Source of the DNA: Amycolatopsis alba DSM 44262
Lineage (GTDB): Bacteria; Actinomycetota; Actinomycetes; Mycobacteriales; Pseudonocardiaceae
Length of the DNA: 64,000 bases
Direction: 5' to 3'
Assembly: GCF_000384215.1 (NCBI RefSeq)
Contig: NZ_KB913032.1
Span: 645,021 to 709,020, forward strand
The notes beneath the pieces are model-generated. The model was not told the DNA's origin. It worked only from the letters and a program-made list of their open reading frames with translations, and did not search any database. Positions 52,210-60,836 of the stretch are shown one piece after another. A program made the position numbers and the translations under genes. Positions within the stretch are counted from its first letter, which is position 1. The number at the start of each line of letters is the position of its first letter.

Positions 52210-52489
52210 TATTGAGGGGTAAGGCAGACGTGTCGTGTCGTTGGGGTGTGCGCCGAATGTGGCATTGGGGACGTTGAGTGTCCCCAATGCCACAGTAGGC
52301 GCAACCTGGGATCGGGCGACTCGGGCGCCGTGTCTTGAAGGCCCCCTTTGGGACGTTCACCGTCCTGAAGGCCCCCTTTGAGACATACCGAAGCGCGGCC
52401 GAGGGCACCAGAACCCGGCAGGGCTTGACGCAAAGGATGCCTTCACAGACCCGCCGCCCGCCAGGACACGTTTGACTTACCCCTCAATA
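52210..52489. repeat. 280-bp segment bounded by 25-bp inverted repeats, with internal hairpins
   Basis: TATTGAGGGGTAAGGCAGAC... at 52210-52234 and its inverted copy at 52465-52489 match at 23 of 25 bases. Inside lie a hairpin with 15-base perfect arms (52258-52294) and two direct copies of TGAAGGCCCCCTTTG (about 52337 and 52364) flanking GGGACGTTCACCGTCC. The boundary repeats are oriented alike relative to the two divergent genes (MarR and DUF1989), so they could be duplicated operators or the ends of a small mobile element. No coding sequence. Confidence 0.65.
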
Positions 52490-52581
52490 TTTCCCCAAGC
52501 TGGAGATTCCTCCATCCAAACCGCACGATCTTGGACCTTCCTCCATGGCACTCCGGGCCCCCGAACCGGTTTGCTGAAGGC

Positions 52582-53196
52582 ATGAGCAGAACGGAAGTAC
52601 CACCAGGCACGGCGAAGGCCGTGCGAGTGGCGGCAGGCGATCTGGTCCGGGTGGTCGACGTCGAAGGCGGCCAGGTCGGCGACGTGTTCGCGTTCACCGA
52701 CGGCGGGACCGAACTGGCCGAGCACCACAGCGCGGCGCACACCCGCGCCGGCGTCGACAAGCTGTTCCCCGCTGTCGGCGAGTCCTTCGTGACCGACCGG
52801 CGCCGCCCGATCCTGACCCTGGTCGGCGACACCTCCCCCGGCGAGCACGACATGCTCATCCCGGCCTGCGACCCGGCCCGGTACGCCGCGCTGGGGGCGC
52901 CGGGTCACCGGTCCTGCGCCGCGAACCTGCGCGAGGCGCTGGACGAAGCCGGCCTGACCTTCACGGGTCCGACCCCGCAGCCGATCAACGTCTTCATGCG
53001 CGTCCCGATCGGAGCGGGCGGCCGGTTCAGCTGGCTGACCGCGTCCTCACGGCCCGGCGACGCGGTGACCCTGCGGGCCGAACAGGACTGCGTCGTCGTG
53101 GTCTCCGCCTGCCCGCAGGATCTCGTGCCCATCAGCGACGCCGGACTCTCCCCGCTCGCCATCGAAACCGTCCGCAACGGAGGAACACGATCATGA
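52582..53196 (+). CDS. DUF1989 (urea-amidolyase-associated) protein
   Basis: A 204-residue protein of the DUF1989 family, often found with urea carboxylase and amide-using operons. The start GTAKAVRVAAGDLVRVVDVEGGQVGDVFAF and the PQPINVFMRVPI stretch are characteristic. Conserved Cys and His (HRSCAANLREAL) may bind metal. It overlaps the flavin-oxidoreductase gene by four bases (ATGA). ATG 52582 has GAAGG very close upstream, so translation may be modest. Confidence 0.85.
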   Translation: MSRTEVPPGTAKAVRVAAGDLVRVVDVEGGQVGDVFAFTDGGTELAEHHSAAHTRAGVDKLFPAVGESFVTDRRRPILTLVGDTSPGEHDMLIPACDPARYAALGAPGHRSCAANLREALDEAGLTFTGPTPQPINVFMRVPIGAGGRFSWLTASSRPGDAVTLRAEQDCVVVVSACPQDLVPISDAGLSPLAIETVRNGGTRS

Positions 53197-54314
53197 CCAC
53201 CACCGTCGAACACCCCGCGCTGGCCCCGACCACCCTCGGCGGTCTCGCGCTGCGCAACCGCTACGCCGTCGCCCCCATGACCCGCGTCTCGGCCGCGCCC
53301 GACGGCACGCCGACCGGCGAGATGGCCGACTACTACACCGAATACGCCCGCGGCGGCTTCGGGCTCGTGCTCAGCGAGGGCATCTATCCCGACACCGCGG
53401 CCAGCCAGGGCTACTTCAACCAGCCGGGTCTCGCACGGGACGAGCACGTCGCGGGCTGGCGCGTCGTCACCGCCGGAGTACGCGCGGCGGGCGGGCGGAT
53501 GATCGCCCAGCTCATGCACGCCGGGGCGATCTCCCAGGGGAATCCGCACCGGGACCACACCGTCGGGCCTTCGGCCGTCCAGCCGCGCGGGGAGAAGATG
53601 CCCGCGTACGGCGGTTCCGGGCCGTGGGCCGAACCCCGTGCGCTGACCACCGCCGAGATCGACGACGTCGTCGAGGGTTTCGCGGCGGCGGCCCGGCGTG
53701 CCCGGCAGGCCGGCTTCGACGGTGTCGAGGTGCACGCGGCCAACGGGTACCTGCTCGACCAGTTCCTCACCGACTACACCAACCGGCGCACCGACTCCTA
53801 CGGCGGATCGGTCGACGGCCGGATCAGGCTGACCGCCCGCGTCGTGACCGCCGTCGCCGAAGCCGTGCCGGATCTGGTGACCGGTGTGCGGCTGTCGCAG
53901 ACGAAAGTCAACGACTTCACCTATCGCTGGCCCGGCGGCCGTGACGACGCCGAAGTGATCTTCGCGGCGGTCGCCGAGGCGGGCGCGGGCTACCTCCACA
54001 TCGCCAGCGAGGGCCGGAACTGGCTCGAAACGGCGAAGCTGTCCGACGGCGAAACCATCACCGCCCTCGCCCGGAAGGTCACCGGGCTGCCGGTGATCGC
54101 CAACGGCGGGATGCACGACCTCGCCCAGGCACACGAGGTCCTCACCGGCGGGCACGCCGACGTGCTTTCGATCGGGCACGGCGCGCTGGCCAATCCCGAT
54201 CTCCCCGCCCGTGTCGCCGCGTCGGAACCCCTGCAAGAGTTCGACCGGGCGATGGTCTCCCCGACGGTCACGGTGGCGAACGCGCGCCGCTGGCGGGAGA
54301 GTCGGCAAGCGTGA
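53193..54314 (+). CDS. Old-yellow-enzyme-type NADH:flavin oxidoreductase
   Basis: A 373-residue FMN-dependent TIM-barrel oxidoreductase. It has RYAVAPMTRVSA (about 22-33) for FMN, QLMHAGAIS (about 107-115), and FDGVEVHAANGYLLDQFL (about 174-191), whose His-Ala-Ala-Asn replaces the usual His-x-x-His/Asn pair. GYLHIASEG and ANGGMHD bind the FMN phosphate. It probably reduces an activated double bond. Middle gene of a coupled three-gene operon. Confidence 0.92.
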   Translation: MTTTVEHPALAPTTLGGLALRNRYAVAPMTRVSAAPDGTPTGEMADYYTEYARGGFGLVLSEGIYPDTAASQGYFNQPGLARDEHVAGWRVVTAGVRAAGGRMIAQLMHAGAISQGNPHRDHTVGPSAVQPRGEKMPAYGGSGPWAEPRALTTAEIDDVVEGFAAAARRARQAGFDGVEVHAANGYLLDQFLTDYTNRRTDSYGGSVDGRIRLTARVVTAVAEAVPDLVTGVRLSQTKVNDFTYRWPGGRDDAEVIFAAVAEAGAGYLHIASEGRNWLETAKLSDGETITALARKVTGLPVIANGGMHDLAQAHEVLTGGHADVLSIGHGALANPDLPARVAASEPLQEFDRAMVSPTVTVANARRWRESRQA

Positions 54315-55180
54315 CCGAAACAAGCTGGCACGGCGGCGCGGCCGCGGTGGCGACCCTGACCTTCGACGTGGACGCGGAGTCCCCGATCCTCGCGCACGGC
54401 AGGGGGTACGCGGACCACCTGTCGACCATGTCCCATCAGGCGTACGGCCCGAAGGTCGGGGTGCCGCGCATCCTCGGCCTGCTCGACGAACTGGCCGTGC
54501 CCGCGACGTTCTTCGTACCGGGCTGGGTCGCCGAACAGCGGCCCGGCCTGGCCGCCACGATCGTGGAACGGGGGCACGAGGTGGCCCACCACTCCTACAG
54601 CCACCGGCCGCCGACCACGATGACCGCCGCCGAACAGCGAGCCGATTTCGAACGGGGCATGGCGGTCTTCGCGAGTCAGGGCATCGAGATCAGCGGGCAT
54701 CGCGCGGCGGGCTGGGAGTCCACTTGGGACACTCCGGCGCTGGTGGCCGGACACGGGCTGAGCTACGACTCGTCGCTGATGGCCGACGACCGGCCGTACC
54801 TGATCGAGACCGGGGCGGGCCGGATCGCCGAGCTGCCGGTGCACTGGTCGCTCGACGACTGGGAGCAGTACGCGTTCCTTCCGTCGCCGCAGATCGGTTC
54901 GGTGATCACCTCGCCGGTCCGGGTGCTGGAGATGTGGCGCGCGGAACTGGACGCGATGCGCCGGTATCGCTGCCTGTTCAACCTGTGCCTGCACCCGTTC
55001 CTGTCGGGCAGGCCGGGACGGCTGGAGGCGGTGCGCGCGCTCATCGAGTTCGGGCTCGGCCTCGGTGACGTCCGCTTCGCCCGGTGCCGGGACGTGGCCG
55101 CCGCGGCGCTGGCCGACCCGGCCTTGCCCGCGGAACCCTTGCGGCGCCTCGAAGCCGATCCGGCGGTCTATCCGGACTGA
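54311..55180 (+). CDS. Polysaccharide-deacetylase-fold amidohydrolase (PuuE/PgdA-like)
   Basis: A 289-residue cytoplasmic NodB-fold hydrolase. LTFDVDAES (Asp of motif 1), ATFFVPGWVAE and EVAHHSYSHRPP (metal His pair, motif 2; about 90-105) are seen, with GHRAAGWEST as motif 3. Without a signal peptide and with a DUF1989 neighbour, it fits the allantoinase/imide-hydrolase-like group better than wall deacetylases. GTG at 54311 overlaps the previous gene by four bases. It converges with, and overlaps by 13 bases, the PucR-type gene. Confidence 0.87.
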   Translation: MTETSWHGGAAAVATLTFDVDAESPILAHGRGYADHLSTMSHQAYGPKVGVPRILGLLDELAVPATFFVPGWVAEQRPGLAATIVERGHEVAHHSYSHRPPTTMTAAEQRADFERGMAVFASQGIEISGHRAAGWESTWDTPALVAGHGLSYDSSLMADDRPYLIETGAGRIAELPVHWSLDDWEQYAFLPSPQIGSVITSPVRVLEMWRAELDAMRRYRCLFNLCLHPFLSGRPGRLEAVRALIEFGLGLGDVRFARCRDVAAAALADPALPAEPLRRLEADPAVYPD

Positions 55181-56730
55181 GCGGCTTCGAGCGCCAGGAA
55201 GAGGTCGACCCGGTCCGCGGTCCGCCCGACGTCGCGGCCGGTCAGCTCGGTGACCTTGGCCAGCCGGTTGCGCAGCGTGTTGACGTGCACGAACAGCGCC
55301 GCGGCGGTGGCCGCCCACTGGCCGTCGTGGTCGAGGAACGCCCGCAGGGTCGTCTCCAGGTCACCGTCGCGGACGCGGTCGTGCTCGCGCAGCGGGCCGA
55401 GCAGGGCGTCGGCGAACGTGTGCCGCCACTGCTCGTCGTGCGACTCCAGCAAGAGCCGGTAGCTGCCGAGTTCGGCGAAACTCGCCGCCACCGGTCCGCC
55501 ACGCCTGCCGCGGAGCACTCGGCAGGCTTCGCGGCTGCGCGACAACGGCTCGCGCAAGCCTGCCGCGCCGGATACGGGATCGGCCAGCCCGACGACCACC
55601 CGCCCGCCGGACAGCCGGTGTGAGACGGCCGCCGCCAGCCGGGGCGCGAACGCGGCGGGCGACTGCCTTCCGGACCGGAACGGCAGCACCGCCACGACGT
55701 CCCGGCTGCCCGCCGCCACGACCGCGGGCAGCCCGTCCGCCAGCAGGAAATCCGTCACGGCCTCCGCCATTCCCGGCGGGGTCGCGGTGGCGTCTTCGCC
55801 CGCGAACGCGAGCGCGATCACGGACAGGGGCCCGTCCGGGTCGACCCCGAAGGCGCGCAGCCTGCCGGGTACCTCCGCGACGCGCTGCGCGCCGGAGAGC
55901 ACCATGTCCAGCAGTTCGACGGCGAACCGCATCTCGATGGCCTGCACCGCCTGATGCCGGGCGACTTCCAGGCTGAGATACCGGGCGGTCTGCTCCAGGG
56001 CGTCCCGTTCCTCCCGCGTCAGCCCGGCCACGGGACGCAGGCAGAGCAGCGCGGCGTCCGCGTCACCGAGCGCGCCGACCGGGAACAGCGCCGCCCGCGT
56101 CCCCGCGCCGAGATCCGCTTCCAGCGGCGGTGGATGCCCGGCCAGGGCCTCCGCCGCGGCGCGCGCCTGCCCGGCGTCCAGTCCGGCACCGGCGGAGGCC
56201 AGCTCCCGGCCCATCCGGTCGACGACCGCCAGCGGCAGCTCGTGCTCGCGGCGGAGGATCTCCAGCACGCCGGAAGCGCCCGCGCCCCTCGACAGCGCCG
56301 AAGTCAGCTCGTCCCCTCGGCGCACCAAGGACATCAGGGCGTTCTGCCGGTCCGCGGCCTGGATCGCCGCCGCCGCGCGGGTGACCGCCGTGAACGGCAC
56401 CGCGATCGAGATCTCCAGTAGCGGCAACCCGGCTTCCCGGCATGCCTCGGCGAGCGCTCCAGGTGTGTCCCGTTGTTCCACGCGCAGCCCGAAGATGATC
56501 CCGGCCGCTCCCGCGCGGACCACTCGCGTGACGAAGTCCGCCGGATCGGTGCGGTCCAGCCACAGGCCGTTGGTCAGCACGACCTCGTGCTCGCGCACGT
56601 ACGGCCCTGGATCGGGCAGCTCGGTGTTGTGCACCCACAGCACCGGGCCGTCCAGCGCCCCGTCGCGGCCGGGGACGACCACCCGCAGTTCGAGATCCGG
56701 ATCCGCGACCAGCGCCGTCAAGGTCAGCAT
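55168..56730 (-). CDS. PucR-family transcriptional regulator
   Basis: A 520-residue regulator. The N-terminal PucR domain (about 1-120; LTALVADPDLELRVV, HEVVLTNGLWL) and a GGDEF-like middle precede a C-terminal PucR helix-turn-helix (about 455-515; TLRAFLDHDGQWAATAAALFVHVNTLRNRLAKV). ATG 56730 is chosen because it gives the family start; upstream frame is promoter. PucR proteins control purine/allantoin and related nitrogen genes. It is convergent with the DUF1989/deacetylase operon, which is its likely target. Confidence 0.9.
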   Translation of the reverse strand: MLTLTALVADPDLELRVVVPGRDGALDGPVLWVHNTELPDPGPYVREHEVVLTNGLWLDRTDPADFVTRVVRAGAAGIIFGLRVEQRDTPGALAEACREAGLPLLEISIAVPFTAVTRAAAAIQAADRQNALMSLVRRGDELTSALSRGAGASGVLEILRREHELPLAVVDRMGRELASAGAGLDAGQARAAAEALAGHPPPLEADLGAGTRAALFPVGALGDADAALLCLRPVAGLTREERDALEQTARYLSLEVARHQAVQAIEMRFAVELLDMVLSGAQRVAEVPGRLRAFGVDPDGPLSVIALAFAGEDATATPPGMAEAVTDFLLADGLPAVVAAGSRDVVAVLPFRSGRQSPAAFAPRLAAAVSHRLSGGRVVVGLADPVSGAAGLREPLSRSREACRVLRGRRGGPVAASFAELGSYRLLLESHDEQWRHTFADALLGPLREHDRVRDGDLETTLRAFLDHDGQWAATAAALFVHVNTLRNRLAKVTELTGRDVGRTADRVDLFLALEAAQSG

Positions 56731-56878
56731 GACTGTGAATATATCCAGCCGGATGCGTCCTTTATGGATGAACGGCCATTCGCCGTGGCGGGGTCCCGGC
56801 CGGACGTCCTGCTGTGGGCTGATCCGCTCACAGCAGAGAAACAGGCGGACGGCGGAGCCCCGGCGGCATGGTCGGGGC

Positions 56879-57505
56879 ATGACCGACTACGAGAAGCAGC
56901 CACTCTTCGACCAACGGCTCAGGGAACGGTTCTTCAGCCAGCGCGTGCTGGTCCTCGACGGCGCGCTCGACGACGACAACGGCACGGTGCTCACCACTCA
57001 GCTGCTGTCACTGGCGAGCGAGGATCCCCGCAAGGACATCGCGTTGTGGATCCACTCGCCGGGCGGCTCGGTCCCGTCGATGCTGGCCATCCGCGACGTG
57101 ATGCGGCTCGTGCCGTGCGACGTCGCCACACTCGCGCTGGGGCTGGCGTGCAGCGCCGGGCAGTTCCTGCTGTCCGCGGGCACACCGGGCAAACGGTTCG
57201 CGCTGCCGCACGCGCGGATCCTGATGCACCAGGGTTCGGCGGGCATCGGCGGCTCGGCCGTCGAGGTGGAGGTGCAGGCGGACGATCTGCGCTACACGCG
57301 GGACACGGTGCTCGGCCTCATCTCCGACGACACCGGGCAGCCGATCGACCGGATCTTCGCCGATTCCCTCCACGACCGCTGGTTCACCACCGGGCAGGCG
57401 CGTGAATACGGCTTCATCGACCACATCGTCGAAAGCCTCGACCAGGTCGTCCCCGTCCGCACCCACAAACTCGGCCTCGGCTCGGAAAGGGGTGCCGGCG
57501 CATGA
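56879..57505 (+). CDS. ATP-dependent Clp protease proteolytic subunit (ClpP3-like)
   Basis: A 208-residue ClpP. The catalytic Ser lies in [15 protein letters not shown], the His in [10 protein letters not shown], and a probable Asp in [10 protein letters not shown], so the triad is intact. The substrate-binding segment is [15 protein letters not shown]. It forms a GTGA/ATGA-type coupled pair with a second ClpP, and a PopR-like regulator is convergent: the same set as clpP3-clpP4-popR in Streptomyces. It should form a 14-mer barrel with the second ClpP and pair with ClpX or ClpC. Confidence 0.92.
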   Translation: MTDYEKQPLFDQRLRERFFSQRVLVLDGALDDDNGTVLTTQLLSLASEDPRKDIALWIHSPGGSVPSMLAIRDVMRLVPCDVATLALGLACSAGQFLLSAGTPGKRFALPHARILMHQGSAGIGGSAVEVEVQADDLRYTRDTVLGLISDDTGQPIDRIFADSLHDRWFTTGQAREYGFIDHIVESLDQVVPVRTHKLGLGSERGAGA

Positions 57506-58092
57506 GCACCTACACCATCCCCAACGTCATCTCCCGCAGTCCCGCCGGCGAGCGGATCATGGACGTCTACTCGCATCTGCTGTCGGAGCGGATCATCTAC
57601 CTCGGGACCGCGATCGACTCCGGCGTGGCGAACGCGCTGATCACCCAGCTGCTCTACCTGGAAGCGGACAACCCGGAGCAGGAGATCAACCTCTACATCA
57701 ACACCGAGGGCGGCGACCCGTCGGCGATGCTCGCGCTGTACGACACCATGCGCTTCATCAAGGCACCGGTCGCGACGACCTGCGTCGGCCAGGCCGTCGC
57801 GGCGGGCGCGATCCTGCTGGCCGCGGGCGAAGCCGGGCACCGGTTCGTGCTGCCCCACACCCGCGTGGTGCTGCACCAGCCCGCGGCGCAGGGCCGCGGC
57901 ACCATCCCGGACCTCATCCTCCAGGCCGACGAGGTCGTGCGAGTGCGGACGCAACTGGAAGAGATCCTGTCTTCGCACACCGGCCGCGCCGTCTCGGATC
58001 TGCGGCACGACACCGACCGGGACCGCGTGTTCGACGCGGCGGGCGCCGTCGCGTACGGGCTCGCGGACCGCGTGCTCGACAGCCGGGGCTAG
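57502..58092 (+). CDS. ClpP paralogue with catalytic Ser replaced by Ala (ClpP4-like)
   Basis: A 196-residue ClpP-fold protein. His ([10 protein letters not shown]) and Asp ([10 protein letters not shown]) of the triad remain, but the serine position reads [13 protein letters not shown], i.e. Ala (codon GCG in the run 57793-57810) where active ClpPs have GQAASMGA. It should fold and assemble but not cleave by itself. A structural or regulatory partner for the intact ClpP encoded upstream is likely. Start overlaps that gene by four bases. It overlaps the regulator gene by four bases in convergent fashion. Confidence 0.92.
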   Translation: MSTYTIPNVISRSPAGERIMDVYSHLLSERIIYLGTAIDSGVANALITQLLYLEADNPEQEINLYINTEGGDPSAMLALYDTMRFIKAPVATTCVGQAVAAGAILLAAGEAGHRFVLPHTRVVLHQPAAQGRGTIPDLILQADEVVRVRTQLEEILSSHTGRAVSDLRHDTDRDRVFDAAGAVAYGLADRVLDSRG

Positions 58093-58436
58093 GCGGCCAT
58101 CACCAAGGGGCCCGCCGGGCGGCGGCCGACCGCGAAGCCCGTGCTGCCGCCCCGCCGGACCGTGCCCGCGATGCCGAACAGGAGATCCGCCAGGTCGATC
58201 CCGAGCGCGCCGGTGACCGCGGCGATCATCTCGCTGGACGGCTCCTTGCGGCCGCGTTCGATCTCCGAAAGGTACTGCGGCGAGATCCCGGCGCGCTCCG
58301 CGACGTCGACGAGACGGCCACCTTGTTCCTCCCTCGCCGCGCGCAGGCTCTGGCCCAGCACGTCACGCCACAGCGGCTCGGGCCCGCTGTCCGGGGTGGA
58401 AGCGCGCTTCTGCTGGAAAGGAAGGATGTCCGCCAT
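58089..58436 (-). CDS. PopR/ClgR-like XRE regulator with C-terminal Ala-Ala
   Basis: A 115-residue regulator with a XRE helix-turn-helix at about 25-85 ([16 protein letters not shown], then [20 protein letters not shown]). The protein ends VMAA. In Streptomyces, PopR and ClgR activate clp genes and are themselves degraded by Clp through terminal Ala-Ala. The position beside a ClpP pair and the same end support that identity. It probably activates 56879-58092 when house-keeping Clp is impaired. Confidence 0.88.
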   Translation of the reverse strand: MADILPFQQKRASTPDSGPEPLWRDVLGQSLRAAREEQGGRLVDVAERAGISPQYLSEIERGRKEPSSEMIAAVTGALGIDLADLLFGIAGTVRRGGSTGFAVGRRPAGPLVMAA

Positions 58437-58481
58437 ACGATCATCGTGACAGCGGGCCGGGATCCGCGTGCGCCGTTCCGC

Positions 58482-59444
58482 TCAAGGCGAAACCGAGCCC
58501 CGGAACGCGCGTCGGTACGCGCCCGGTGTCGTACCGACCTGATCGCGGAAGCGGCGACGGAGGTTGACGGCCGACCTGAGGCCGACGCGGGTCGCGATCA
58601 CCTCCACCGGCAGCCGGGTCTCCTCCAGGAGGGTGCGCGCCTCGGTCACCCGGCGGGTCAGCAGCCACGTCCCCGGCGTCGTGCCGAGCCGATCGGCGAA
58701 GCGCCGGGCCAGCGTGCGGGGCGAGACGTTGAGGTGCGAGGCCAGATCGCCCACCGAAAGCGGCGTCCCGAGGCGTTCGCCCGCCCATTCGAGGAGCCCG
58801 TCCAGCTCGTCCTCGGGCGGAGGCGCCGGCACGAACTGCGCCTGACCGCCGTCGCGGTGCGGCGGCATCACCATGTGCCGGGCGACGAGAGCGGCGTACG
58901 CGGCTCCGTGATCGCGCCGGACCAGGTGCAGGCAGAGGTCGATCCCCGCGCCGGCCCCGGCGCTCGTGGCGACGTCGCCGTGATCCACGTAGAGCAGGTC
59001 CGGTTCCACGGTGATCCGGGGGAATTCCGCTCGCAGCCGAGCGGCCCGCGCCCAGTGCGTCGTCGCCGACCTTCCGTCGAGCAGCCCGGTGCGGGCCAGC
59101 GCGAAGACGCCGGAACAGATCGTGGCGAGTCTCGCTCCCCTGGCGTGCGCGCGGAGGAGCGCCCGGCGCACGGGTGCCGACAAGGCGGCTTCCACCGGGG
59201 ACCAGCCGGGGATGAGCACGGTGTCCGCGTCCGCCAGCGCGGACAGGCCCCGTGTCACGGACATCGCGTACCCGGCCGTGGTCGGGACCTGGCCGGGTTT
59301 CTCCGTGCAGACGTCGAATTCGTAGTGCCGCGGCACTCCCGCCCGCACCGTGCCGAAGACCTCGGCGGCGATCCCGAGCTCGAACGTCGACTGGACCGGC
59401 CGCACCAAGGCCATCACGCGATGCATGGCAGGAAAGTACCCCAT
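58482..59444 (-). CDS. GlxA-type AraC regulator with DJ-1/PfpI domain
   Basis: A 320-residue regulator. The N-terminal class-I amidotransferase-like (DJ-1) domain (about 10-185) has ATICSGVFALARTGLLDGRSATTHW, with the nucleophile-elbow Cys present. The C-terminal AraC helix-turn-helix pair lies at about 215-310 (LASHLNVSPRTLARRFADRLG). ATG 59444 has AGGAAG upstream; ATG 59426 is possible. It is divergent from a small cupin gene, its likely target, and resembles regulators of amide or choline/glycine-betaine breakdown. Confidence 0.9.
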   Translation of the reverse strand: MGYFPAMHRVMALVRPVQSTFELGIAAEVFGTVRAGVPRHYEFDVCTEKPGQVPTTAGYAMSVTRGLSALADADTVLIPGWSPVEAALSAPVRRALLRAHARGARLATICSGVFALARTGLLDGRSATTHWARAARLRAEFPRITVEPDLLYVDHGDVATSAGAGAGIDLCLHLVRRDHGAAYAALVARHMVMPPHRDGGQAQFVPAPPPEDELDGLLEWAGERLGTPLSVGDLASHLNVSPRTLARRFADRLGTTPGTWLLTRRVTEARTLLEETRLPVEVIATRVGLRSAVNLRRRFRDQVGTTPGAYRRAFRGSVSP

Positions 59445-59497
59445 GATGTCTTCCTGGACACTGTCCGACGGCGCGACGATCGCGGCACCATGAGGTC

Positions 59498-59833
59498 ATG
59501 CACCCCGAGATCCTCAGCCAAGAGGGCTACACTTCCGTGTCAGTCAAGGAATCCCCCGTTCGCGAGCTGTTCCCCGGAATCCGGCTTCGTCCACTGTGGA
59601 CAGGCGCGGACGGCGCGCACGCCAACGTCCTGGAGATGGATCCCGGCACCTCGTGGCCGCACCGCGACGTCCACGAACCGGGCTCCGAGGAGGTGTACGT
59701 CGTCTCCGGCACGTTCAACGACGGTGCGCGGGACTATCCGGCCGGAACGTTCCTGCACGCCCCGGCCGGTTCGTGGCACGTGCCCGCGTCGGCGACCGGA
59801 TGCACCTTGTTCGTCTTCTATCCCGAAGGCTGA
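59498..59833 (+). CDS. Small single-domain cupin
   Basis: A 111-residue cupin like the ChrR/anti-sigma cupin group. The metal motif reads WPHRDVHEPGSEEVYVVSG, where His, His, Glu are the first-motif ligands, and the second motif is HAPAGSWHVPAS. It probably binds Zn, Fe or Ni and an organic ligand. The divergent GlxA-type regulator sits 53 bases away. ATG 59498 has GAGG just upstream. Confidence 0.88.
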   Translation: MHPEILSQEGYTSVSVKESPVRELFPGIRLRPLWTGADGAHANVLEMDPGTSWPHRDVHEPGSEEVYVVSGTFNDGARDYPAGTFLHAPAGSWHVPASATGCTLFVFYPEG

Positions 59834-59840
59834 CGCCGGG

Positions 59841-60500
59841 TCAGCCGACGACCGACAGTCCGCTCTCGGCCGCGAGGATTCCCGCGACGGAGACGGCCTG
59901 CTCACTGGTGATCTTCGCGCCGCGCAAGGTGAGCAGGCCCCGGACACCGGACAGCCGCGAGCCGCGCAGATCGCAGTCGACCGCGGCGGTCGCCACGAAT
60001 TCCGCGTCCGCGAAGTCACAGTCCACAAAGGTCAGACGGGAAAGGTCGCCGGAGAACACCGTCTCCCGGAAGGAACATCCGGAGAACACGGCCGAACCCT
60101 TCACCCGCTCGACCGCCACCGACGCGTAGTCGAACCGCGCGTTCTCGACGTACAGATCGGAGGCGGACGCGATCGACACGCCCAGCCCGATCGCCCGGCA
60201 GCGGAGAATCTCGACGCGTCGTGCCGAGAGTTCGCGGATGGCCGCGTTGGACAGGTCGACGCCTTCGAGGACCACATCGGACAGCGTCAGCCTGTCGAGC
60301 CGGGCGTTCGCCAGACTCACGTCCGAGACCAGGGAACGCGCGATCTCCCCGCCGCCGCGGACGCCGTCCTGATCACCGCCGTCGAGATGGACGGAGTCGA
60401 AATCGAAATCGCCATCGAGCACGGCCGGTTCGGCGTCGAGGTCTTCTCGCTCGACCAAGGGGCGCCGCACCTTGATGCCGTCGAAATCCCGGAACTCCAT
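59841..60500 (-). CDS. Pentapeptide-repeat-like protein
   Basis: A 219-residue protein with degenerate pentapeptide repeats, A/C-x-L/F-x-x in tandem (VSLANARLDRLTLSDVVLEG, ENARFDYASVAVERVKGSAVF, CSFRETVFSGDLSRLTFVDC), giving a right-handed beta-helix from about residue 50 to the end. Such proteins can mimic DNA or act as scaffolds. The target is unknown. There is no signal peptide. It converges with the cupin gene. Confidence 0.78.
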   Translation of the reverse strand: MEFRDFDGIKVRRPLVEREDLDAEPAVLDGDFDFDSVHLDGGDQDGVRGGGEIARSLVSDVSLANARLDRLTLSDVVLEGVDLSNAAIRELSARRVEILRCRAIGLGVSIASASDLYVENARFDYASVAVERVKGSAVFSGCSFRETVFSGDLSRLTFVDCDFADAEFVATAAVDCDLRGSRLSGVRGLLTLRGAKITSEQAVSVAGILAAESGLSVVG

Positions 60501-60559
60501 GGGCCGGACGCTACCGCAGGGGGTCTCGTGTCGGCGTCTTCGTGCTGGATGGAGGTGTG

Positions 60560-60604
60560 ACGGTGGAGGATTTCGGACGTTGAACGTCCCAAATCCTCCA
60601 CCGT
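60560..60604. repeat. Dispersed palindromic repeat with GGACGTT core
   Basis: A 45-base palindrome with 22-base arms and one mismatch (ACGGTGGAGGATTTCGGACG on one arm), the same family as 28475-28513, 28610-28656 and 48089-48127. It lies after the CsbD gene on the minus strand and before the pentapeptide gene, and probably acts as terminator. Confidence 0.75.
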
Positions 60605-60627
60605 CGACTCCGGGGCTCGCGGCGAGG

Positions 60628-60804
60628 TCAGTCCCGGACGCCCTTCACGGCGTCCTTGATCTTCTCGCCTGCCTGCTTGACGTTGGCCTTGCCTTGCTCG
60701 GCCTTGCCTTCGGCCTGCCACTGCTCATTGTCCGTGGCGTTCCCGACTGCTTCCTTGGCCTTGCCCTTGAGCTCGTCGATCTTGTTCTCGGCTTTGTCGT
60801 TCAT
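60628..60804 (-). CDS. CsbD-family stress protein
   Basis: A 58-residue, very hydrophilic helical protein, MNDKAENKIDELKGKAKEA at the start and repeated Lys-Ala/Glu blocks, typical of CsbD-like general stress proteins. ATG 60804 has GGAGG 5 bases upstream. Function of the family is unknown; expression is usually under stress sigma factors. Confidence 0.88.
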   Translation of the reverse strand: MNDKAENKIDELKGKAKEAVGNATDNEQWQAEGKAEQGKANVKQAGEKIKDAVKGVRD

Positions 60805-60836
60805 CGGGGCCTCCGTTCTTTGTCCGTCGCCTCCGG

